NCBI GenBank assembly: GCA_937995555.1 | Contig: CALKJX010000280.1 | Coordinates: 1-5,769, forward strand | DNA length: 5,769 nt | From: an uncultured Elioraea sp. | GTDB taxonomy: Bacteria; Pseudomonadota; Alphaproteobacteria; Acetobacterales; Acetobacteraceae | Direction of reading: 5' to 3' | Shown here: positions 1 through 5,769 of the stretch, in pieces | Layout of the letters: the number at the start of each line of letters is the position of its first letter | Position numbering within the stretch: position 1 is the stretch's first letter | Notes under the pieces: model-generated | What the model was told of the DNA's origin: nothing | What the model saw: only the letters and a program-made list of their open reading frames with translations | The model's database searches: none | Position numbers and translations under genes: made by a program

Positions 1-738
1 GATGTCGAAGCCCGGCGGCAGCCGCACCTCGAAGCCCCAGGGCTCGCCCGCACGCCAGTTCGCCCGCGCGAGATAGTTGCCGATCGAGCCGAGCGCGTCC
101 TCGCGGCTGTCCCAGATGTCGCGCCGCCCGTCGCCGTTGAAGTCCACCGCATAGGCGAGGAACGAGCCGGGCATGAACTGCGGCTGGCCCATCGCCCCGG
201 CCCAGGAGCCGGTCATGCGCGCGAGCGCGATGTGGCCCTGGTCGAGGATCCGCAGCGCGCTGATCAGTTCGCCGCGGAAGAACGCCGCGCGCCGCCCGTC
301 ATGCGCCAGCGTGGCGAGCGACTGGATCACCGGGAAACCCCCCGTGGTCGCACCGTAGTTGGTCTCGATGCCCCAGATCGCCGTGACCGTGCGGCCGGCG
401 ACACCGAAACGCTGCTGCACCGCGTCGAGCAGCAGCCGGTTGTCGGCGAAGGCGCGCCGGCCGTTGCCGATGCGCGGCTCGGCGACCACGCGGTCGCGGT
501 ACTCGGCCCAGGTGAGCCGCCGCTCGGGCTGGCGCCGGTCGAGCTCGATCACGCGCGGGATCGGCCCGATCCCGGTCAGCGCCGTGCGCACCGTACCCTG
601 ACTGATGCCCGAGCGCAGCGCCTCGGCACGCAGCTCGGCGAGTCAGCGGTCGAACGGCAGCGCCGCCTCGGCGCGGGTCGCGGCGACGGTGGCGAGCCCG
701 GCGATCACGGCGCGGCGGGTGGGTCGAGTCGCGATCAC
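1..738 (-). pseudogene. MltB-family lytic murein transglycosylase, N-terminal part, interrupted by in-frame TGA
   Basis: The frame reads from a GTG at 738-736 to the left edge (246 codons) and continues beyond it. Residues 1-27 look like a Tat-type export signal: a TRRAVIAG twin-arginine motif, a short hydrophobic stretch, then a small-residue cleavage region (TRAEA-A). Codon 32 is TGA (643-645), following the residues LPFDR. From codon 33 onward the frame is open and shows clear SLT_2/MltB features: AIWGIETNYG with the probable catalytic Glu at 125, GSWAGAMGQPQFMPGSF at 177-193, and an EF-hand-like DFNGDGRRD at 199-207, as in E. coli Slt35. Such enzymes cleave the MurNAc-GlcNAc bond of peptidoglycan in the periplasm, forming 1,6-anhydro-MurNAc. 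The C-terminal third is off-window. A premature stop between the signal and the catalytic domain should abolish export of an active enzyme. A single G-to-A change from TGG (Trp) would explain it, as would a sequencing error. The start is uncertain: an AGAAGG lies only about 1 nt upstream. Family assignment is firm; pseudogene status is inferred from one codon. Confidence 0.75.
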
Positions 739-805
739 CCCTTCTGTCTGCCACCATCCGGCGAGCGGCTCAACGCAGCCGCGATCACATCCCGACGTGC
801 AGCGG

Positions 806-1780
806 TCAGATCGGCTGGATGGCGGCCCGGCGCACGACGTCGCGCCACTTGGCGATGTCGCGCGCGATCACGGCGGCGAACTCCTCCGGCGTGCTCGCCA
901 CCGGCTCGGCGCCGAGATCCTTGATTCGCTGCGTGATCTCCGGCCGGCGCACCGCGGCGACCGTCTCCCGATGCAGCCGGGCGACGATCCCGGCCGGCGT
1001 GCCCCCGGTCGTGAGCAGACCGAACACCGTCGTGACCTCGAAGTCGCGCACCCCGGCCTCGTGCATGGTCGGTACGTCGGGCAGCACCGGCGAGCGGTTC
1101 GTCCCCGTCACGGCGAGCGCGCGCAGCCGCCCATCCTGGATCGCGCCGATGAAGGCGGGCAGATTGTCCAGCGTCACCTGAACGCCGTGCCCGGCGACGA
1201 GGTCTGCAAGCGCGGGCGCGCTGCCGCGATAGGGCACATGCACCATCTGGACACCCGCGAGGATGTTCAGCAGCTCGCCCGCGACATGCGAGGCCGAGCC
1301 GACGCCGGAGGAGGCGAAGAACACCTGCCCCGGTCGCTGCTTCGCGTAGGCGATGAACTCGGCGACGCTGCGCACGGGCAGGTCAGCATTCACCACCATC
1401 ACGTTCTGCACTGTCGCGATCAGCGAGACCGGCGCGAGATCCTTCTGCGGATCGAACGGCATCTGCGCGTAGACCGCCGGATTGATGGTGAGCGTGCCGC
1501 CGGTCCCCATCACCAGCGAGTACCCGTCCGGATCGGCGCGCGCGACCGTGGCCGTGCCGACATTGCCGCCCGCACCCGGACGGTTCTCGACCACCACGGG
1601 CTGGCCGAGCGCGGCCGCAAGATGCGGCGCGACCAGGCGGGCGAGGATATCGGTGGTGCCGCCGGGTGCATAGCCCACCACCAGGCGCAAGGGCTTGCTC
1701 GGCCAAGCCTGCGCGCGGGCGGATGCCCAGGGCGCGAGCACCGACAACAGGGTCGTTCCCAGCACGGCGCGACGGCGCAT
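806..1780 (-). CDS. Bug/TctC-family tripartite tricarboxylate transporter substrate-binding protein
   Basis: This is a complete 324-residue protein, the usual length for the family. It is a periplasmic binding protein that captures a small, usually carboxylated, solute for a TctA/TctB-type transporter. An N-terminal signal (MRRRAVLG, hydrophobic core, cleavage probably after AQA at 23-25) precedes the mature start WPSKPLRLVVGYAPGG (26-41). Further family hallmarks are VVVENRPGAGGNVG (62-75), PDGYSLVMG (84-92), HVPYRGSAPALADLVAGH (181-198), LRALAVT...LPDVPT...EAG (219-243) and the C-terminal TPEEF...DIAKW segment (298-312). The ATG is preceded by GGAGGAG five nt upstream, which fixes the start, and by a sigma70-like promoter at 1812-1841. 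No tctA or tctB gene lies in the window, so it is an orphan here; Bug proteins are often amplified and scattered in alpha- and betaproteobacteria. It is divergent from the mmgE/prpD gene. Ligand cannot be read from sequence. The TGA stop lies 67 bp before the GTG of the transglycosylase gene. Confidence 0.95.
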   Translation of the reverse strand: MRRRAVLGTTLLSVLAPWASARAQAWPSKPLRLVVGYAPGGTTDILARLVAPHLAAALGQPVVVENRPGAGGNVGTATVARADPDGYSLVMGTGGTLTINPAVYAQMPFDPQKDLAPVSLIATVQNVMVVNADLPVRSVAEFIAYAKQRPGQVFFASSGVGSASHVAGELLNILAGVQMVHVPYRGSAPALADLVAGHGVQVTLDNLPAFIGAIQDGRLRALAVTGTNRSPVLPDVPTMHEAGVRDFEVTTVFGLLTTGGTPAGIVARLHRETVAAVRRPEITQRIKDLGAEPVASTPEEFAAVIARDIAKWRDVVRRAAIQPI

Positions 1781-1783
1781 GCG

Positions 1784-1790
1784 CTCCTCC
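1784..1790 (-). promoter_or_regulatory. Shine-Dalgarno site of the tctC-like gene
   Basis: Read on the minus strand, GGAGGAG lies here, followed by GCGC-ATG-type spacing to the start codon at 1780-1778. It closely matches the anti-SD sequence and selects that ATG. Confidence 0.8.
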
Positions 1791-1811
1791 CTGGTTCTCG
1801 TTGTCCGAGCG

Positions 1812-1841
1812 ACGCTAGGCGCCGTGCCCGTGCGGGGTCAA
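1812..1841 (-). promoter_or_regulatory. Predicted sigma70-type promoter of the tctC-like gene
   Basis: On the minus strand TTGACC (1841-1836) is separated by 18 bp from TAGCGT (1817-1812). The -35 box matches TTGACA at five of six positions; the -10 box is weak (T, A and the final T conserved), as is common in GC-rich alphaproteobacteria. Transcription would begin near 1805, giving a leader of about 25 nt that carries the SD site. This is a prediction from spacing and sequence only. Confidence 0.5.
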
Positions 1842-1847
1842 CCGCGC

Positions 1848-1863
1848 ATGGCGCTATGGCGCC
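1848..1863. repeat. Short tandem/inverted repeat, candidate operator
   Basis: ATGGCGC occurs twice with an 8-bp period (1848, 1856), and the same bases form GGCGC-4-GCGCC. It sits about 7 bp upstream of the predicted tctC -35 box, where an activator or shared regulator could bind. The elements are short and made of bases common in this genome, so chance is a real alternative. Confidence 0.25.
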
Positions 1864-1922
1864 TGCCTCCCTGGCCCGGCCGGGCATCCGCTTCTAGAGT
1901 GGGAAGGATATGAAATCCGGCG

Positions 1923-1927
1923 GGAGG
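1923..1927 (+). promoter_or_regulatory. Shine-Dalgarno site of the mmgE/prpD-like gene
   Basis: GGAGG lies within GGGAGGGAA, eight nt before the ATG at 1936. It supports that start over the ATG at 1910, which opens only a 12-codon ORF in another frame. Confidence 0.7.
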
Positions 1928-1935
1928 GAACGGCC

Positions 1936-3336
1936 ATGGCCGCAGTGACAACCGAGCTTTCCGCGTGGTGCGCGGGACTCACCCCCTCGTCGCTGCCCGA
2001 GCCGTTGCTGCGGCGCGCGGCCGCGCTGACGCTCGACCTGGTCGGCAACATGGTGCGCGCGCGCCACGACGCGGAAAGCACGCCGGCGCTGATCGCGGGC
2101 GCCCGTGCGCTCGGCCTCTGCGGCGGCGAGGCGACGGTGTTCGGCGATCCGACGCGCTACACCCCGGCAGGTGCCGCACTCCTGAACGGCGCGCTCGGCC
2201 ACTCGCTCGACTTCGACGACACCCACGCCGCCGGCAGCCTGCATCCCGGCGCGCCGGTGATCCCGGCCGCGCTCGCCGCCGCCGAACTGACCGGTGCGAC
2301 GGGCGCCGACACGCTCGCCGCGATCGTCGCCGGCTACGAGGTGACCTGCCGCCTCGCCCTCGCCCTGCCCGCGGGCGACCACTACGACCGCGGCTACCAC
2401 CCGACCGCCACCTGTGGCGCCTTCGGTGCGGCCGCCGCCGCGGGTCGGGTGTTCGGGCTCGATGCAGCCGCGCTCGCCGACGCGTTCGGCATCGCGCTCA
2501 GCCAGGCCGCCGGCAGCCTGCAGTTCCTCGCCAACGGGGCCTGGACCAAGCGGTTCCAGGTCGGCTGGTCGGCGATGTCGGGGCTCGCCGCGGCGATGCT
2601 CGCGCGCGAGGGGTTCCGCGGCGCGGCCGAGGCCATCGAGGGGCGGCACGGCTTCCTGCGCGCCTATGCTCCCTCGCCCACGCCGGAGCGCGTGCTCGAC
2701 CAGCTCGGCACGGTGTTCGAGACCATGCACACCGCCGTGAAGCCCTACCCGTCCTGCCGCTACGGCCATGCCGCGATCGACGCGGCGATCGCGCTGCGCG
2801 CCGAGCATGGGCTCACGGCGGAGGCGATCGAGTCGGTCACGGTCGGCCTGCCGGCCAAGGGCATGCTGCTGATCGGCGCGCCGCACGAACAGAAGATCGA
2901 GCCGAAGAACGTGGTGGACGGGCAGTTCAGCGGCCCGTTCGTGGTCGCGGCCGCCCTCGCCACGGGTGCGATGGGCTGGGACAGCTACCGGCTGCTCGAC
3001 GACGCGGCCGTGCGCGCGCTCGCGCGGAAGGTCCGCTGCGTGCAGGACCCCGAGATCGAGGCGGAGTTCCCCGCCAACATGTCGGGCAAGGTGACGGTGC
3101 GGACCCATGCGGGCGAGGTCTCGCGCAAGGTCGTGGTGCCCAAGGGCGAGCCAGATAATTTCCTGACGGATCAGGAGCTTCTGGCGAAGTTCCACGGGCT
3201 GGTCGACCGCGTGATGGGCCGGGAGCGGGCGGCCGCGCTGGCGGAGGCGGTGTTGGGGCTGGCCACGGCGCGCGATGTCGCGGCGCTAATGCGCCTTGCG
3301 AGCCCGCTTCCCGCGATGCGGCTCGCCGGCGAGTAG
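1936..3336 (+). CDS. MmgE/PrpD family protein
   Basis: This is a complete 466-residue cytoplasmic protein of about the usual family length. MmgE/PrpD proteins include 2-methylcitrate dehydratase (propionate catabolism), cis-aconitate decarboxylase and many uncharacterised relatives acting on carboxylic acids. Visible signatures are GHSLDFDDTH (88-97), HPGAPVIPAALAAAEL (103-118), GYEVTCRLAL (133-142), HYDRGYHPTATCGAFGAAAAA (149-169), KRFQVGWSAMSG (205-216) and KPYPSCRYGHAAID (269-282). These are followed by the smaller C-terminal domain (about 297-400), with the common DPEIEAEFPANMSGKV segment (371-385). There is no signal peptide. The start is set by an SD eight nt upstream. The stop TAG lies 6 bp from the convergent stop of the next gene. 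Divergence from a Bug-type binding protein suggests a link to an imported organic acid (inference). No prpB/prpC or other methylcitrate-cycle gene is nearby, so a prpD symbol is not justified. Confidence 0.95.
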   Translation: MAAVTTELSAWCAGLTPSSLPEPLLRRAAALTLDLVGNMVRARHDAESTPALIAGARALGLCGGEATVFGDPTRYTPAGAALLNGALGHSLDFDDTHAAGSLHPGAPVIPAALAAAELTGATGADTLAAIVAGYEVTCRLALALPAGDHYDRGYHPTATCGAFGAAAAAGRVFGLDAAALADAFGIALSQAAGSLQFLANGAWTKRFQVGWSAMSGLAAAMLAREGFRGAAEAIEGRHGFLRAYAPSPTPERVLDQLGTVFETMHTAVKPYPSCRYGHAAIDAAIALRAEHGLTAEAIESVTVGLPAKGMLLIGAPHEQKIEPKNVVDGQFSGPFVVAAALATGAMGWDSYRLLDDAAVRALARKVRCVQDPEIEAEFPANMSGKVTVRTHAGEVSRKVVVPKGEPDNFLTDQELLAKFHGLVDRVMGRERAAALAEAVLGLATARDVAALMRLASPLPAMRLAGE

Positions 3337-3342
3337 CCGGCC

Positions 3343-3708
3343 TCAGAACGGCGTGCGGCTGAGCCGCGGATCGGCGATGTCGACATAGCCGCGGCTGAGC
3401 GCGCGCTCGAGCGCCTCGAACGCCATCCGCGTCTCGTCATAGGCGCTGCGGAGCTTGGCGAGCCGCGCGATCTCCTCGGCGCTGACGGCGCCGCGCGTGT
3501 CCTTGCCCAGAGAGAGCGCCGCCGCGAGGTATTCGGCGCGCAGCCGTGCGACCACGGTGGCAAGCCGCAGGAACGCGTCGCGGGTGAGCTCGGGAACGCG
3601 CTGGCCGATCACCGCGCGGTTGGCCTCGCGCACGCCGTGCTCGACCTCGTCCAGAAGCCGCTTCTGGGCGCGGTACCAGCCGGGGTCGGTGTCGGCGATC
3701 GGGGGCAT
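3343..3708 (-). CDS. Small helical protein of unknown function
   Basis: I do not recognise this 121-residue protein. It has protein-like composition (W11, Y12, Y60, Y90, Y108, balanced Lys/Asp/Glu/Arg), unlike the Arg/Ala/Pro-rich shadow frames, so it is probably real. It looks mostly alpha-helical and soluble. Helices probably span about 11-37 (WYRAQKRLLDEVEHGVREAN), 41-66 and 77-106, with a short C-terminal tail (DPRLSRTPF). There is no signal peptide, membrane segment or known motif. The ATG at 3708 has no good ribosome binding site. The strong AAGGAG at 3740-3745 instead precedes an ATG at 3730-3728 in another frame. Reading from that ATG with one C removed from the C5 run at 3702-3706 would join the frames as MVRSDKTDAPIADTDPGWYRA. 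The true N-terminus, and whether this copy is intact, are therefore uncertain. It follows comEC on the same strand and may be co-transcribed with it. It is convergent with the mmgE/prpD gene, with no terminator in the 6-bp gap. Confidence 0.65.
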   Translation of the reverse strand: MPPIADTDPGWYRAQKRLLDEVEHGVREANRAVIGQRVPELTRDAFLRLATVVARLRAEYLAAALSLGKDTRGAVSAEEIARLAKLRSAYDETRMAFEALERALSRGYVDIADPRLSRTPF

Positions 3709-3739
3709 CGGTCTTGTCCGATCGCACCATGCGCCTGTG

Positions 3740-3745
3740 CTCCTT
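3740..3745 (-). promoter_or_regulatory. Strong Shine-Dalgarno site, out of register with the small gene's ATG
   Basis: AAGGAG on the minus strand lies 9 nt before ATG 3730-3728 and about 31 nt before ATG 3708-3706. The spacing fits the first ATG, whose own frame gives a 97-codon Arg/Pro-rich product of shadow character. The protein-like frame begins at the second. Confidence 0.55.
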
Positions 3746-3754
3746 GAGAAAGCG

Positions 3755-5769
3755 TTACTGGTCCAGCGCCGCCGGCGGCAGGACGTCGGCCTCGCGCCTG
3801 GCCCGTGTGCGCGGCACCGGCGCCACCCAGGGCCGGTCGCCGCGCCACGCCCGGTCCGACAGCACGACCGGCGGGTCGCCCAGCCACACCGCGTGCGCGC
3901 CGTCGCGCCAGACCGAGAACCGGTCGACCACCGTCGAGCCGGTGCAGCGGCCCCGCACCGGCTCGGCGGAGATCACCACCGCGACGCGGCCGCACCAGCG
4001 CGCCGGGGGATCGCCCCGCAGCAGCACCGCCGACTCTCCGATCACGCAGGCGCCCGGCGTGCAGTCGATCGACGCGGCCGGCCGCCCGGTCTCGGGCAGG
4101 GGCACGAAAGCGAGCCCACCCGAGCGTTCCTCCCAGATGCCGCGCACGAACCGGCTCGCCGCCGGCAGGCTCTGCGCGTGCAACGCGCCCTCGGCGCGAA
4201 TCGCGACCAGCCGCGCATCGGGGGACACGAGGATATCGGGAGGGCGGGTCAGCCACGGCGAGGCAAGCCCCAGCGCGAGCGGCAGCACGCCGAGCAGCCG
4301 CAGCCGTGTGCGCCAGAGGCACAGCCAGCAGAGTCCGAGCCCGCAGGCGGCCACGCCCCAGCCGGGCATGGCCGGCAGGCGCAGCGCGGCCCCGGGCCAC
4401 GATGCCACCTCGCGCGCCACTGCCAGGATCCCGCTGATCCCAAGAGCCATCGGCCGCAGCGCCAGCCCCTCCAGCCCGAACGGCATCAGTGCCAATGCCG
4501 CCATCCCCCACGGCATCACCCAGGCCGAGGCCAGCGGCACGGCAAGCGCATTGGCGGCGATGCCGTAGACCTGCACGCGCTGGAAGTGGAACGCCGCGAA
4601 GGGCGCGGTCGCGGCCGAGGCGACGAGTGAGGAGAAGGCGAGCGCCAACACCCCGCAGCCCGCCCGCAGCAGCAGCGTGCGGTGTCCGCGCGGCGACAGC
4701 CAAGTGCCGCGCACGGCTTCCCAGGCCGCGATCAGCGCCAGCACCGCGGCGAAGCTCATCTGGAACGAGGGGCCGAGCAGCGCCTCGGGCTGGATCACCA
4801 GCACCACGCAGGCCGCGAGTGCCAGCGCGCGCAGCCCAACGCCGCTGCGGTCCAGCACGACCGCGAGCGCGAACAGCGCCGCCATGGCGATCGCGCGTTG
4901 CATCGGCACCTGGCTGCCGGTCAGCAGCATGTAGCTGAGACCTCCAATGATTCCAGCCACCGCAGCAATCTTCTTCACATGCAGGTTGAGCAGCGCCCAG
5001 GGCCAGAGGCCGAGTGCGAGCCGCACCAGCAGGAACCCGAGCGCCGAGACGATGCCGACATGCAGCCCGGACACGGCCAGCAGATGCGCGAGCCCCGAGT
5101 CGCGGATACGCGCGAGCTCGTCGGGGGGGATCGCGCCGCGCTGTCCCGTCAGCAGCGCCGCCGCGACCGCGCCCTCGGTGCCGGGCACGGCGGCGAGCGT
5201 GCGCGCGACCACGCTCTGGCGGAGTGCGGCCAGTCGCTGGCCGGTGGAGGACGGAGCCGCGCGCGCGAGCACCTCGACCGGCCCGAGCGCGAACCCAGCG
5301 CCCCCAAGGCGATCGAAAAAGGCCACACGTTGGAAATCGAAGGCACCGGGTGCCGCTGGCGCGGCCGGGGGGCGGACCAGGCCGCGCAGCCGCACCCGAT
5401 CGCCAGGGGCGAGCGCCGAGGTATCACCCGGGACGAGACGAAGGCGCAGGTCGCGCGTCAGCGCCGGACCGTCCGGGACGAGACGCACGGCCGCAAGCCG
5501 GATCCGCCGGCCCTCGGGGAGCACGTCCACCGCGACCACCGTGCCCTCGGCGAGCACGGCGCGCAGCGGCAGCTCATGCAGCGCCGGCGGCATTGCCACG
5601 GTGCGGAGCTGCGCGGCGGCCAAGCCGACGGCGACCGCCAGGGCGGCCATGGCGACCGGCAGCGCGAGCGGGGCCCGGCGGGCGAGCGCGATCGTGCCGA
5701 GCCCGAAGGCCAGCGCGACCAGGCCCGCCCAGACGGGTGGCTCGGCAGCGAGGGCGAAGTACCAGGCCA
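3755..5769 (-). CDS. comEC: ComEC/Rec2 family DNA-uptake channel, N-terminus cut by window edge
   Basis: This is the inner-membrane channel that moves single-stranded DNA into the cytoplasm during natural transformation. The frame is open from the right edge to TAA at 3755-3757, about 670 residues in the window. An ATG at 5650 is internal: 39 in-frame codons upstream (AWYFALAAEPPVWAGLVALA) look like the first membrane helices. Numbering from that ATG, 27-130 is the DUF4131/OB-like extracytoplasmic region ending PGAFDFQRVAFFDRLGGAGF. Residues 164-200 hold the competence signature (AALLTGQRGAIPP, HLLAVSGLHVGI), followed by a multi-helix membrane domain including GSQVPMQRA (245-253), SFQMSFAAVLAL (295-306) and AATAPFAAFHFQRV (346-359). 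Residues 471-631 form a soluble C-terminal domain with cysteines at 530, 535, 553 and 569. It sits where other ComEC proteins carry a metallo-beta-lactamase domain, but no HxHxDH motif is visible. A degenerate C-terminal domain is, to my knowledge, common in alphaproteobacterial ComEC. The gene alone does not prove competence. Confidence 0.93.
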   Translation of the reverse strand, partial: AWYFALAAEPPVWAGLVALAFGLGTIALARRAPLALPVAMAALAVAVGLAAAQLRTVAMPPALHELPLRAVLAEGTVVAVDVLPEGRRIRLAAVRLVPDGPALTRDLRLRLVPGDTSALAPGDRVRLRGLVRPPAAPAAPGAFDFQRVAFFDRLGGAGFALGPVEVLARAAPSSTGQRLAALRQSVVARTLAAVPGTEGAVAAALLTGQRGAIPPDELARIRDSGLAHLLAVSGLHVGIVSALGFLLVRLALGLWPWALLNLHVKKIAAVAGIIGGLSYMLLTGSQVPMQRAIAMAALFALAVVLDRSGVGLRALALAACVVLVIQPEALLGPSFQMSFAAVLALIAAWEAVRGTWLSPRGHRTLLLRAGCGVLALAFSSLVASAATAPFAAFHFQRVQVYGIAANALAVPLASAWVMPWGMAALALMPFGLEGLALRPMALGISGILAVAREVASWPGAALRLPAMPGWGVAACGLGLCWLCLWRTRLRLLGVLPLALGLASPWLTRPPDILVSPDARLVAIRAEGALHAQSLPAASRFVRGIWEERSGGLAFVPLPETGRPAASIDCTPGACVIGESAVLLRGDPPARWCGRVAVVISAEPVRGRCTGSTVVDRFSVWRDGAHAVWLGDPPVVLSDRAWRGDRPWVAPVPRTRARREADVLPPAALDQ

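Larger units (their letters stand above)
1781..1935. promoter_or_regulatory. Divergent intergenic control region between tctC-like and mmgE/prpD-like genes
   Basis: This is the only intergenic region over 70 bp in the window. It holds the minus-strand promoter and SD site for the binding-protein gene and the SD for the mmgE/prpD gene. It also contains a tandem ATGGCGC direct repeat (1848-1854 and 1856-1862, 8-bp period) overlapping an inverted repeat GGCGC-4-GCGCC (1850-1863), and a perfect 12-bp palindrome GCCCGGCCGGGC (1874-1885). No convincing plus-strand -35/-10 pair is visible. The AT-richer patch 1891-1916 (TAGAGT at 1895, TATGAA at 1909) is the best place for one. No regulator gene is adjacent. 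Confidence 0.45.

Noticed and set aside
299..757. Minus-strand ORF of 152 codons starting at ATG 757 over the transglycosylase
   Set aside because: It is out of frame with the conserved MltB motifs and has shadow composition. It explains why the real, interrupted gene is easily missed.
765..782. Inverted repeat GCGGCT-6-AGCCGC after the tctC-like stop
   Set aside because: A 6-bp stem with no following T-tract is weak as a terminator and is expected by chance at this GC content.
605..1897. Long plus-strand ORF (430 codons) opposite the tctC-like gene
   Set aside because: The translation is rich in Arg, His, Gly and Ala without any domain, and it lies antisense to a clearly recognised gene. 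It is a shadow created by high GC.
1910..1948. Possible 12-codon leader ORF overlapping the mmgE/prpD-like start
   Set aside because: Its SD-like GGAAGG is only about 2 nt from the ATG, and the peptide has no run of regulatory codons or attenuator structure.
1894..3195. Minus-strand ORF (433 codons) and plus-strand alternate ORF (1965-3158) over the mmgE/prpD-like gene
   Set aside because: Both have low-complexity Arg/Ala/Gly/His composition, while the 1936-3336 frame shows family signatures throughout.
3319..3339. Palindrome CTCGCCGGCGAG and CGGCT/AGCCG arms at the mmgE/prpD stop, a possible bidirectional terminator
   Set aside because: It lies mostly inside coding sequence, lacks T-tracts on either strand, and similar GC palindromes occur throughout the window.
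3455..4703. Long ORFs on both strands overlapping the comEC 3' half
   Set aside because: They are shadow frames of comEC and the small gene, with Arg/Pro/Ala-rich composition and no recognisable motifs.

Overview
The window is very GC-rich, densely coding DNA with strong GC bias at third codon positions, which makes long antisense and off-frame shadow ORFs everywhere. Several features suggest an alphaproteobacterium, most likely Rhodospirillales/Acetobacteraceae (Roseomonas-like). These are an orphan TctC/Bug solute-binding protein divergent from an MmgE/PrpD protein, a Tat-like signal on an MltB-type transglycosylase, and a ComEC whose C-terminal domain lacks a recognisable metal site. The taxonomic call is inference from gene content and composition; no marker gene is present.

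Layout. (1) Positions 1-738, minus strand: N-terminal two thirds of an MltB-family lytic murein transglycosylase, running off the left edge and interrupted by an in-frame TGA (643-645) just after the signal peptide. (2) 806-1780, minus: complete TctC/Bug-family periplasmic solute-binding protein with a recognisable promoter and a strong Shine-Dalgarno site. (3) 1781-1935: 155-bp divergent intergenic region with the tctC promoter and two small symmetric or repeated elements. (4) 1936-3336, plus: complete MmgE/PrpD-family protein. (5) 3343-3708, minus: small helical protein of unknown function, tail-to-tail with mmgE/prpD (6-bp gap). Its best ribosome binding site points to an ATG in another frame. 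(6) 3755-5769, minus: ComEC/Rec2 DNA-uptake channel, complete at the C-terminus and cut at the N-terminus by the right edge.

How they fit together. The solute-binding protein and the MmgE/PrpD protein share a divergent control region and may serve uptake and catabolism of an organic acid, but no TctA/TctB membrane partners or other catabolic genes are present, so this is only a suggestion. The transglycosylase is unrelated in function. ComEC and the small unknown protein lie on the same strand 46 bp apart (24 bp if the upstream ATG is used) and could be co-transcribed.

I found no RNA gene, CRISPR array, insertion sequence, phage module or obvious novel system. The points most worth a second look are the nonsense codon in the transglycosylase and the start-site/frame conflict in the small gene.
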